Below, one piece after another: positions 34,104 through 41,684 of a stretch of 64,000 bases of DNA; the first letter of the stretch is position 1, and each line of letters opens with the position of its first letter. The position numbers and the translations under genes are program-made. Where the stretch lies: contig JAJDUG010000009.1 of the NCBI GenBank assembly GCA_022826755.1, forward strand, positions 1-64,000, written 5' to 3'. This DNA comes from Acidobacteriota bacterium. Lineage in GTDB: Bacteria; Acidobacteriota; Terriglobia; Versatilivoradales; Versatilivoraceae. The notes under the pieces are model-generated. The model did no database searches, had not been told where the DNA came from, and saw only the letters and a list, made by a program, of their open reading frames with translations.

Positions 34104-34230
34104 GCGCACCAGCCAATTCAAACGCGACTACAGGCGTGAGTTGAAGGGGCGACACCGGACATCCTTGGACACTGTCCTGGTTCCCGTCTTGGTGGCTTTG
34201 GCAAATGACCAACCTCTGGAACCTCGATAA
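34090..34230 (+). pseudogene. YafQ-type toxin, C-terminally truncated
   Basis: 46 codons: MRKIERTSQFKRDYRRELKG, then LVPVLVALANDQPLEPR, then TAA. This matches the first half of YafQ mRNA interferases, whose remaining half (the RDHxLxG..W..REC.I and S..LF catalytic segments) is absent. The sequence after the stop (gcgaaactcttc) leads straight into the TAXI gene 12 bp away, so the other half is deleted. YafQ active-site residues lie in the missing part, so no RNase activity is expected. Confidence 0.8.
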
Positions 34231-34242
34231 GCGAAACTCTTC

Positions 34243-35451
34243 ATGAGTCGAAGAACAACACGCTGGCTGGCTTCCGTTTTGCTGGTGGCCATGGGCATGG
34301 GAGCCGTGGCCTGTCAACAGGCAGGGCAGCGGCGATTCCTCAGTCTGGGGACGGCTCCGGTGGGGGGCACCTTCCCGGTGGTGGGCGGGGCCATTGCCGA
34401 GGTGCTCAACCTGCACCGGGGTTCTCACCACTGGAAGGTTCAGATCAAGGGAAGCAAGGGCAGCCAGGAAAATATCCGGCGTCTGGCGACCGGTCAGTTC
34501 GAGCTGGGGATGAGCAACTCGGCCATCAGCTATTTCGCCAGCCTGGGCGGCTCCAACTGGAAATCGGAAGGCAGCTACGAGGTGCGGGCCGTGTGCACGC
34601 TGGCCCCCCTGGTGGCCATGTTTGTCACCAAGCGGGATTCGGGTATCCGGGCCATCGGCGACCTGAAGGGACGGCGGGTGGTGATCGGGCCGGCCGGGGC
34701 GGGCTTTGAGATGTTTGTGATGCCCATCCTGGAAGCCCACGGGGTGGCGGCGGGCTCCTTCAGCGCCATCTATGCGCCGCAGGGCGTGGCGGTGGAAATG
34801 CTCAGCGATGGCGCCGCCGATGCGGCCTTTCTGGGCGGGGCCCTGCCTGCCCAGTCGATCATCCAGGCCTCGGGGTCCTTCGATGTCTACGTGATTCCCT
34901 TCGATCCCAAGGTCCGGGGGCGGTTGATCCGGGACTATGCCTTCTTCAAGCCCATTCCCCATGCCCTGGTCAAGTCCAGATATCCGAAGATTCTGCACTA
35001 CCGGCTGGAGGACCGCATTGCTCAAATGAGTCGAGCGGAGGCCCTGGCCTTCGTCCGGGACCAAGGGCTGAGGGTTCGCGGAGCGGAAGCGATGGATCTG
35101 CCATCGCTGCGCACGGCCGTCGCCGGAGCCCGGTTCGGTTGGCTGAACGTGGGCTCGATGCAGGTGGTGACCCACAACACCACGGACAAACAATTGATTC
35201 GAAACCTTTTGGAAGTCTTGTGGGAGCAGCGGGAGGAGTTGGCCCGCCGGCATCCGGCCCTGGGATTTCTTCAACTCAGGTCGGTCCCGCTCCCCGACGG
35301 ACAGAAACGACTCATTCAGGGAGCCGTCCTCTACACCGGGATTCCGTTTCATCCCGGAGCCGTCGAGTTCTATGAGAGTCACCCGGAGATCGGCTTCCGG
35401 CCCAACCCCGCCAACCGGATCCCGGGACCGCCGCAGGCGAGTGAAGAGTGA
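34243..35451 (+). CDS. TAXI-family TRAP transporter substrate-binding lipoprotein
   Basis: 402 residues. The signal peptide ends in a lipobox-like VACQQ (cysteine 24), so lipid anchoring in the periplasm is likely. The LGTAPVGGTFPVVGGAIAEVLN opening and GSKGSQENIRRLATGQFELGMSNSAISYFA segment are typical of TAXI binding proteins, which feed a fused TRAP permease with carboxylates or similar solutes. The permease lies 262 bp downstream, with a repeat element between. The last codons (A S E E) and the stop TGA are encoded within the first units of a heptamer array starting at 35441, so the original C-terminus may have been replaced. Confidence 0.88.
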   Translation: MSRRTTRWLASVLLVAMGMGAVACQQAGQRRFLSLGTAPVGGTFPVVGGAIAEVLNLHRGSHHWKVQIKGSKGSQENIRRLATGQFELGMSNSAISYFASLGGSNWKSEGSYEVRAVCTLAPLVAMFVTKRDSGIRAIGDLKGRRVVIGPAGAGFEMFVMPILEAHGVAAGSFSAIYAPQGVAVEMLSDGAADAAFLGGALPAQSIIQASGSFDVYVIPFDPKVRGRLIRDYAFFKPIPHALVKSRYPKILHYRLEDRIAQMSRAEALAFVRDQGLRVRGAEAMDLPSLRTAVAGARFGWLNVGSMQVVTHNTTDKQLIRNLLEVLWEQREELARRHPALGFLQLRSVPLPDGQKRLIQGAVLYTGIPFHPGAVEFYESHPEIGFRPNPANRIPGPPQASEE

Positions 35452-35628
35452 AGAGTGGAGAGTGGAGAGTGGAGAGTGGAGAGTGGAGAGTGGTCAGCAG
35501 AGGGTTTCGGGAACAGGCAAGCGCCTGTTGACCTGACTGCGCTAATTGGAAGGGTTGCGCCGAGACCGACAAGTTGCATTGCGTGTCGATTAAATAGCTC
35601 TTCACTCTTCACTCTTCACTCTTCACTT
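35441..35628 (+). repeat. Hairpin-like repeat element, copy C (longest arms)
   Basis: Left arm: two GTGAAGA and five GTGGAGA heptamers (35441-35489). Right arm: three TTCACTC and one TTCACTT heptamer (35601-35628), the reverse-complement type. The core contains TTTCGGGAACAGGCAAGCG, CTGTTGACCTGACTGCGCT, TGCGCCGAGACCGACAAG and an ATTAAAT near the right arm, shared with copies A and B. It separates the TAXI gene and the TRAP permease gene. Confidence 0.8.
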
Positions 35629-35659
35629 TTCGCCTAGGCGCGCCCCCGTCCCACACCAC

Positions 35660-35690
35660 GGGAAGGATCATTCAGGGCGATACAGGGGTG
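35660..35690 (+). repeat. GGGCGGATCATTCAG-type repeat, copy 7
   Basis: gggaaggatcattcaggg, then cgatacaggggtg, preceded by cgcgcccccgtcccacacca. A diverged copy lying 31 bp after hairpin-like element copy C, the same order as at 6553-6738. Confidence 0.65.
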
Positions 35691-35713
35691 CGCCACGCAA
35701 GAAAGGTTGGCTC

Positions 35714-37948
35714 ATGTTCGAGCCCGTTGGCAGGCAGTTGATTCCCATCCTGAGTGCGGTCCTGTGCCTCTACACCCTGGCCGAGGTCAACTTCCCCCGG
35801 CTGCTGCCGCAGTCCCAGTTGGCCCTGTTCGTCATGCTGGGGCTGGTGCTTTGCTTTCTCGGCACCCCTGCCCGTGAACGCTGGCGGGACTGCCGGGTCG
35901 CGCGCCTGGCCGATCTGGTCCTGGCCGTCGCCAGCATGGCGGCTTGCGGTTACGTGGTGCTGATGACGGAACCGCTCTTTCACGGGTGGTTTCCGGACCT
36001 CTGGCCGTACGGAAAATCGCTGGGAAACCGCGCCGGTATCGAAGGCCCTGTCGACTTTGCCCTGGGCGCGGTCGGCTTGTTGCTGGTGTTGGAAGCCACC
36101 CGCCGCACCATTGGCTGGGTGGTGCCGGCGCTGGCGATGCTCTTTCTGGCCCACAGCTACTACGGGCACCTGGCCCACCTGGCCCTCCTGCCCGATCTTC
36201 CGGGATGGCTGCTGCCGCATGCCGGTCAGGACATGGCCTACCTGGTCAGCACGACCTTTTCCCAGTCCCTGGGCGTGTTCGGCCCGGCAGCCGGCGTCAT
36301 GTTCAAGTATGTCTTCCTGTTCGTCATCTTCGGGGCCTTTCTGGAGATGTCGGGGGCAACCCGGTTCATCATCGACTTCGCCCAAAAGGTGTTTGGCGGC
36401 ACTCCAGGCGGTCCCGCCAAGGTGGCGGTGCTGGGCAGCGGGTTGATGGGGTCCCTCTCGGGCAGCGCCGTGGCCAATGCAGTCACCACCGGCACCTTCA
36501 CCATCCCCATGATGCGTCACGCCGGGTTCGAAAGGCACGTGGCCGGAGGCATTACGGCCGCGGCGGCCTCGGGGGGCGCCCTGGTGCCTCCGGTCATGGG
36601 AGCCGGCGCCTACATGATGCTGGAGCTGGTGCAGCCCCAGGTGACCTTTCTGCAGGTGGCCAAGGCGGCCCTGATCCCCGCCATCCTCTACTATCTGTCC
36701 ATTTTCCTGATCGTGCATTTCTACGCCCGCCGGGCCGGGGCCGCAACGGCCGATCGAGGACCGGCGCGCCCGGTCTCCCGGTTTCAGGGACTGGTCTTCT
36801 TTTCGGCCCTGGGGACCCTGATCCTCTTCCTGTTGATGGGCTTCACCCCCTTCAAGGCGGTGAGCGGCTCCCTGGTGGTGATTCTGCTGCTGAGCATGGC
36901 CGGCCCCGCGACCGGTTTGAGCGCAGCTCCACGCCGGTGGGCTCTTTCCGCCTTCGCCCTGGTGGTGGTCCTGCATCAGGCGATTCTTGCCCAGGCCCCG
37001 GCCGTGCCCAAGCTGAGGCTCTACGCCGAATCGCTCATCAACTCCTGCCTGGTGGGCCTGTTCGGACTGCTGCTGTTTGCCCTGGCGCACCCCAGGTTGA
37101 GGCCTTCCGTCCTGGAAGCCCTGGTCAAGGCGGCCAGGAACGGGGTGGCCCTGATTGCCGCCAGCGCCTGCGTGGGAATCATCATCGGCGTCGTCCAATC
37201 GACGGGAGTCGCCACCGACTTCAGCAATGTCATCAAGGGGGTGGTGGAATCGAGCCTGCTGCTGGCCCTGGTGGGAATCATGATCTGTTCCATCATCCTG
37301 GGCATGGGGGTGCCTTCGGTGGTCTGCTATCTGCTGATGGCCACCCTGATGGGATCGTTGCTGGAACAGATGGGCGTTCAGCCGTTGGCGGCCCACCTGT
37401 TCATCTTCTATTTCGGGATGATGTCCATGGTGACTCCGCCGGTGGCGCTGGCCGCCTACGCCAGCGCCTCCATCGCCAAGGCCAGGATCATGAAGACGGC
37501 CCTGGCCTCCTTCCGTTTCGCCCTGGTCGGCTTCACCTTGCCCTTCATGTTCGTCTACCGTCCCGAGTTGCTGCTGCTGGTGCCGCGGGATTCCAGCACG
37601 CGACTCAGTGATCGGATTACCTCCAACGCCTCCCTGGACCTGACCCGGCTCGGCAACCTGTGGGAGCTGGGGCTGGAAGTGGGGACGGCTATTCTGGGGA
37701 TCTTTGCCCTGGCAGCCGCCATCGCGGGCTATCTCAGGCGGCCCCTGCGTCTCGATCACCGCTTGATCCTGTTCGCCGCCGCCGCCTGCCTGCTGTCTCC
37801 GGAATTTCAGATTCAGGGATACAACCTGGGCCCCGGCCTGAACCTGGGAGCCGCCCTTGCCTTGGCAGGAGTGGTGGCGGCCAATCGGTGGTGGGCAGGT
37901 CCCGAACCTGTTTCCTCCAGGGAGCCTGGCGAAGCTCCGAAAGAATGA
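35714..37948 (+). CDS. TRAP transporter fused permease (DctQM type, TAXI)
   Basis: 744 residues, with about eighteen hydrophobic segments. The small-subunit part (about 1-150) is fused to the DctM-like part, as in TAXI-associated permeases. Typical stretches are FGAFLEMSGATRFIIDFAQKVFGGTPGGPAKVAVLGSGLMGSLSGSAVANAVTTG, the pore region, and GMGVPSVVCYLLMATLMGSLLEQMGV. It works with the lipoprotein encoded upstream to import a solute against a sodium gradient. The spacing from the lipoprotein gene is 262 bp, filled with repeats, so expression from its own promoter is possible. Confidence 0.9.
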   Translation: MFEPVGRQLIPILSAVLCLYTLAEVNFPRLLPQSQLALFVMLGLVLCFLGTPARERWRDCRVARLADLVLAVASMAACGYVVLMTEPLFHGWFPDLWPYGKSLGNRAGIEGPVDFALGAVGLLLVLEATRRTIGWVVPALAMLFLAHSYYGHLAHLALLPDLPGWLLPHAGQDMAYLVSTTFSQSLGVFGPAAGVMFKYVFLFVIFGAFLEMSGATRFIIDFAQKVFGGTPGGPAKVAVLGSGLMGSLSGSAVANAVTTGTFTIPMMRHAGFERHVAGGITAAAASGGALVPPVMGAGAYMMLELVQPQVTFLQVAKAALIPAILYYLSIFLIVHFYARRAGAATADRGPARPVSRFQGLVFFSALGTLILFLLMGFTPFKAVSGSLVVILLLSMAGPATGLSAAPRRWALSAFALVVVLHQAILAQAPAVPKLRLYAESLINSCLVGLFGLLLFALAHPRLRPSVLEALVKAARNGVALIAASACVGIIIGVVQSTGVATDFSNVIKGVVESSLLLALVGIMICSIILGMGVPSVVCYLLMATLMGSLLEQMGVQPLAAHLFIFYFGMMSMVTPPVALAAYASASIAKARIMKTALASFRFALVGFTLPFMFVYRPELLLLVPRDSSTRLSDRITSNASLDLTRLGNLWELGLEVGTAILGIFALAAAIAGYLRRPLRLDHRLILFAAAACLLSPEFQIQGYNLGPGLNLGAALALAGVVAANRWWAGPEPVSSREPGEAPKE

Positions 37949-38157
37949 CCCCCGGCACAATCGGTTGCGCTGTCACTCAGCCTCCCTCCGGCATCCCGCT
38001 TTCTCCCATCCTTCCCACCCAAGGAAGTACCCCGCGGTGCCCCCGCGGCCGCGTCAAGTGCGGCCGAGTGAATTGCAATCGCGGCCAGCCATGCTAAAAT
38101 GTTGATCCGGAAGGGCTACAAGGCTGCCGTAAAGGTCAGTGCAGGGTGAGGAAATTC

Positions 38158-39489
38158 ATGAGCTCGGACAGCTCCCGGCCCCGGCGGGGCGACGACCGGA
38201 CGACCGCGGGCAACTACTTCGTTTCCAACTATCCCCCCTACTCCTTCTGGAAGCCCGATCGGGTAGGCGAGGCTGCAGCCGCCCTTCACAGGCCGCCCCT
38301 TCCCGGCACTCCCCTTGGCATTTACCTGCACATTCCCTTTTGCCGCAAGCGCTGCCATTTCTGTTATTTCAAGGTGTATACCCAGCAGGACGCCCCGGCG
38401 GTCGAGCGCTATCTGGGCGCGCTGGCGGAGGAGCTGAAGCTCTACGCCGGCAAGCCCTTTGTCGGGGCCCGCAAGCCGCTCTTCATCTATTTCGGCGGCG
38501 GCACGCCCTCCTACATCTCCTCGAAACAGTTGATGCGGCTTGCCGGCGACCTGAAGGCGCAACTCTCCTGGGATGCGGCTGAAGAAATCACCTTCGAGTG
38601 CGAGCCGGGGACCCTGACGGAACACAAGCTGCGGGTGATCCGGGATATCGGCGTGACCCGGCTCAGCCTGGGCATCGAAAATTTCAACGATGCCATCCTC
38701 GAGGCCAACGGCCGCGCCCACGGTTCGCGGGAAATCGACCGGGCCTACCGAATCGCCCGGTCGGTGGGATTCCCGCAGATCAACATCGACCTGATTGCCG
38801 GCATGGTGGGTGAAACGGCCCATAACTGGCGTGACTGCGTGCATCGCACCCTGGAGATGGAGCCCGACAGCGTCACCATCTACCAGATGGAAATCCCCTA
38901 CAACACCACCGTGTTCCAGGAGATGAAGGCCGCCGGCAAGAGCGTGGCCCCGGTGGCCGATTGGGGGACCAAGCGAGCCTGGGTTGAGGAAGCGTTCTCG
39001 ATGTTGGAGCGGGCCGGCTATTCCGTCAGCAGCGCCTACACCGCAGTCAAGGACCCGGATCGCACCCGTTTCCTCTACCGTGACCTGCTCTGGACGGGCG
39101 CCGACCTGGTGGGGTTGGGAGTGGCCTCCTTTTCCCACGTCAACGGCACCCATTACCAGAACGAGCATGACCTGCCGGGCTACCGGAAGAGCCTGGAGGA
39201 AGGACGACTTCCCATCTACCGGGCGCTCACCCCCAGCCAGGAAGAGCGTCTCATCCGCGAACTGATCCTTCAGTTCAAGTTGGGAACGGTACGGCCCAGC
39301 TACTTCAGGGAAAAGTTCGATACCGATATCCGGCAGCGATTCGCTTCTCCGCTGCAAAGTCTGCAGCAGCGGAACTACCTGGAAGTGGGTGACAACAGCC
39401 TCAGGCTCAGCCGCGAGGGGCTGCTGCAGGTGGATCGCTTTCTTCCGGACTTTTTCTTGAGCCGGCATCGAGGCAGCCGCTATAGCTGA
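38158..39489 (+). CDS. HemW-like radical SAM protein
   Basis: 443 residues from the ATG at 38158 (GTGAGG serves as ribosome binding site); a GTG at 38146 is in frame. Residues 61-69 have the CxxxCxxC cluster motif (FCRKRCHFC), with LGIYLHIPF before it as in the HemN/HemW family. The later GGGTPSYIS and INIDLIAGMVGET segments also match. The family includes haem chaperones and anaerobic oxidases, but also methyltransferase- and cyclopropanase-like enzymes. Because a halogenase-like flavoprotein follows 3 bp downstream and a thioesterase follows that, a specialised biosynthetic role is favoured over haem chaperoning. The specific reaction is unknown. Confidence 0.8.
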   Translation: MSSDSSRPRRGDDRTTAGNYFVSNYPPYSFWKPDRVGEAAAALHRPPLPGTPLGIYLHIPFCRKRCHFCYFKVYTQQDAPAVERYLGALAEELKLYAGKPFVGARKPLFIYFGGGTPSYISSKQLMRLAGDLKAQLSWDAAEEITFECEPGTLTEHKLRVIRDIGVTRLSLGIENFNDAILEANGRAHGSREIDRAYRIARSVGFPQINIDLIAGMVGETAHNWRDCVHRTLEMEPDSVTIYQMEIPYNTTVFQEMKAAGKSVAPVADWGTKRAWVEEAFSMLERAGYSVSSAYTAVKDPDRTRFLYRDLLWTGADLVGLGVASFSHVNGTHYQNEHDLPGYRKSLEEGRLPIYRALTPSQEERLIRELILQFKLGTVRPSYFREKFDTDIRQRFASPLQSLQQRNYLEVGDNSLRLSREGLLQVDRFLPDFFLSRHRGSRYS

Positions 39490-39492
39490 CCC

Positions 39493-40791
39493 ATGGGAAG
39501 CAGTTTGCCTATGAATTCCGGAGACGAGAGGTTGCAGCGGCACGATCCCTTCGACGCCGTCGTGGTGGGTGGAGGGCCCGCCGGCGCCACCGCCGGGGCC
39601 TTTCTGGCCCAGAGGGGGTGGCGAGTCCTTCTCCTGGAGAAGGAGCGCTTTCCGCGCTACCGCATCGGCGAGTCCCTGATGCCCTACTGCTACTTCACGC
39701 TGGAGCGGCTGGGGGTTATCGACAAGATCAAGAGTTCCCATTTCCCCAGGAAGTACAGCGTCCAGTTTGTCAGCACCCAAGGCAGCGTCTCGACCCCCTT
39801 CTATTTCTTCGAACACTTCAATCACGAAGCCGCCACAACCTGGCAGGTCCTGCGCAGCGAGTTCGACCAGATGCTGCTCGACAACGCTCGCCAAAAGGGC
39901 GTGGAGGTCCGGGAGGGGACCCGGGCCGTGGAGACGGTAGACGGACAGGGCGCGGTGACGGGAGTGAGGGCCATCGACGGCCAGGGCCGGAAGCACGAGT
40001 TCCGGGCTCCCCTGACCCTGGATGCCAGCGGACGCGAGGTCTTCAGCATGACCCGCAACCGCTGGAAGGTGCGCGATCCCAGTTTGAACAAGATTGCCAT
40101 CTGGACCTACTACCGGGGGGCTCGGCGAGACCCGGGCCTGGACGAAGGAGCCACCACCGTGGCCTATCTTCCCCGAAAGGGCTGGTTCTGGTACATCCCG
40201 CTGCCCGAGGACCGCGTCAGCGTGGGCATTGTCGCCGAAAAGGAATACCTTTACCGGAATTCTCGCGATCCAAGGGCCATTTTCGAGAGTGAGATCGGAA
40301 CCAACCCCTGGATTCGGGATCACCTGGCCCCCGGCAGGCAGGAGGGGCGCTACTGGGTGACCGGGGAGTACTCCTATCGATCCCGGTATTGCGCGGCCGA
40401 TGGGCTGGTGCTGGTCGGCGACGCCTTCGCCTTTCTGGATCCGGTCTTTTCCTCCGGGGTCTTCCTGGCCTTGCGGGGCGGGGAACTGGCCGCCGAAGCT
40501 GCCAACCACGCCCTGGCCTCGGGAGACTGTTCCGCTGCAATGTTCGATGGCTACGGCAAAGAGATCACGCGCGGGCTGGAGGCCATGCGGAAGCTGGTCT
40601 ATGCCTTCTACGACCAGGAATTCAGCTTTCGGGCTTTCATCGAGCGATTTCCTCAACTGCGGGGGGACCTGACCGACTGCCTGATCGGCAACCTCTTCCG
40701 CGACCTGCAGCCGCTGTTCGACGGCGTGGCCGAATTTGCCGCGCCGCCCGAACCGCTGTCCCACGGGAAGGCACTGATCGAGGCGCGATGA
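39493..40791 (+). CDS. Halogenase-like FAD-dependent oxidoreductase
   Basis: 432 residues. The FAD-binding GGGPAGA motif is at about residues 26-32, and YRIGESLMP follows, typical of flavin-dependent halogenases and geranylgeranyl-reductase-like proteins. The halogenase signature WxWxIP is present as WFWYIP (residues 231-236). LVGDAFAFLDPVFSSGVFLAL is the C-terminal FAD motif. The conserved lysine of tryptophan halogenases cannot be placed by eye, so activity as a reductase or hydroxylase is not excluded. Its stop overlaps the start of the thioesterase gene (ATGA), so the two proteins are translationally coupled. Confidence 0.82.
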   Translation: MGSSLPMNSGDERLQRHDPFDAVVVGGGPAGATAGAFLAQRGWRVLLLEKERFPRYRIGESLMPYCYFTLERLGVIDKIKSSHFPRKYSVQFVSTQGSVSTPFYFFEHFNHEAATTWQVLRSEFDQMLLDNARQKGVEVREGTRAVETVDGQGAVTGVRAIDGQGRKHEFRAPLTLDASGREVFSMTRNRWKVRDPSLNKIAIWTYYRGARRDPGLDEGATTVAYLPRKGWFWYIPLPEDRVSVGIVAEKEYLYRNSRDPRAIFESEIGTNPWIRDHLAPGRQEGRYWVTGEYSYRSRYCAADGLVLVGDAFAFLDPVFSSGVFLALRGGELAAEAANHALASGDCSAAMFDGYGKEITRGLEAMRKLVYAFYDQEFSFRAFIERFPQLRGDLTDCLIGNLFRDLQPLFDGVAEFAAPPEPLSHGKALIEAR

Positions 40792-41234
40792 AAAGCGGAG
40801 CCTTCGAGTTCAAGTTGACCCGCCGGGTGGAGTTTTCCGACACCGACATGGCGGGCATCATGCACTTTTCCAACTACTTTCGCTTTATGGAAGCCGCGGA
40901 GCAGGCCTTCTTCCGTTCAATGGGATTTTCGATTCACGACACCCGGAGACGTCCGGTCATCGGCTGGCCGCGTGTTCACGCAAGCTGCGATTTTCGTCAT
41001 CCCCTCCGTTTCGAAGACCTGGTCGAGATACACCTGCAGGTGGCGGAAAAGAGGGAGCGCTCCCTGGTCTACTCCTTCACTTTTCGGCGGTTGAACCAAC
41101 CCTCATCCCCGGAAGTCGCCCGGGGCAAGCTGGTGGTGGCCTGTGTTTCCCGACCCGAGCCCCAGGGGCCCATGACATCGATTTCCATTCCCAAGTCCAT
41201 CGGCGACAAGATCGGGGTGGCTGGGGAAGTTTGA
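40788..41234 (+). CDS. Acyl-CoA thioesterase, 4HBT hot-dog family
   Basis: 148 residues: VEFSDTDMAGIMHFSNYFRFMEAAEQAFFRSMG is the 4-hydroxybenzoyl-CoA thioesterase motif, with the catalytic aspartate in DTDMAGIMHF. It hydrolyses acyl-CoA or acyl-carrier thioesters in the cytoplasm. ATGA overlap with the halogenase-like gene places it as the third gene of a tight operon. The last codons and the stop (GAA GTT TGA) fall in the first units of a heptamer array beginning at 41226. The family usually ends near this length, so little or nothing is lost. Confidence 0.85.
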   Translation: MKSGAFEFKLTRRVEFSDTDMAGIMHFSNYFRFMEAAEQAFFRSMGFSIHDTRRRPVIGWPRVHASCDFRHPLRFEDLVEIHLQVAEKRERSLVYSFTFRRLNQPSSPEVARGKLVVACVSRPEPQGPMTSISIPKSIGDKIGVAGEV

Positions 41235-41288
41235 AGTGGGAAGTGGGAAGTTTGAAGTGGGAAGTTTGAAGTTTGAAGGGTGAAGTTT
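41226..41288 (+). repeat. Heptamer array (GAAGTTT/GAAGTGG)
   Basis: Nine consecutive heptamers, all starting GAAG (GAAGTTT, GAAGTGG, GAAGTGG, GAAGTTT, GAAGTGG, GAAGTTT, GAAGTTT, GAAGGGT, GAAGTTT). The thioesterase stop codon lies across the first two units (41232-41234). The remaining 41289-41684 holds the inverted ATTCGTG arrays and one reverse GGGCGGATC-type copy; no gene was seen. Confidence 0.85.
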
Positions 41289-41320
41289 GAAGTAAAGAGT
41301 TATCCACGAAGGCAAACGGC

Positions 41321-41523
41321 GAACCACGAATGGACACGAATGACCACCAATAAACTGATCGATGAGGTGTTAATTGGGGATTGCGACAACCGAAATCGAG
41401 GATTGGTTGACGAAGGACACGAAATCATACCCGGGCGATTAAGTTTCAGAAGCGTTTGGGCGCCGCTTGGCATTGAATGAGTTCATCTGCATTCGTGTTT
41501 ATTCGTGTCCATTCGTGGTTCGT
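41321..41523 (+). repeat. Inverted 10-mer arrays with a perfect 21 bp inverted repeat
   Basis: 41321-41341 and 41501-41521 are exact reverse complements over 21 bases (gaaccacgaatgg... against ...ccattcgtggttc). The right side is a three-unit 10-mer array (ATTCGTGTTT, ATTCGTGTCC, ATTCGTGGTT), 41491-41520. About 160 bp lie between the arms. The right array matches the one at 7295-7336. Confidence 0.8.
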
Positions 41524-41592
41524 CTTTTGTTGGAGATCGGCCGATTTCAAGTGAATGACAGGCACCCCCGCGCTAGAGGCAGCTTGTCTGAC

Positions 41593-41621
41593 GCCTCCCT
41601 GTTTCACCCGGTATGATCCGC
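41593..41621 (-). repeat. GGGCGGATCATTCAG-type repeat, copy 8 (reverse)
   Basis: On the minus strand it reads GCGGATCATACCGGGTG and then aaacagggagg, preceded by a GC-rich ctcccccgtcgcatgaa. It lies about 65 bp before the ligase start codon. Confidence 0.65.
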
Positions 41622-41684
41622 TTCATGCGACGGGGGAGCTTTCGTCGGTGGCGCCCGGGGTTCCGTCGATAGCCGGAGTCGGAA

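Noticed and set aside
35672-37960. Long minus-strand open frame (762 codons) under the TRAP permease
   Set aside because: Composition rich in Gln, His, Gly and Glu and lacking motifs, the mirror of a membrane protein gene. The plus-strand frame has clear TRAP features.
38116-40764. Long open frame on the minus strand (882 codons) across the radical SAM and halogenase-like genes
   Set aside because: It is antisense to two genes with strong family motifs. The predicted protein has biased, low-complexity composition with no recognisable motif; GC-rich codon bias opens such frames.
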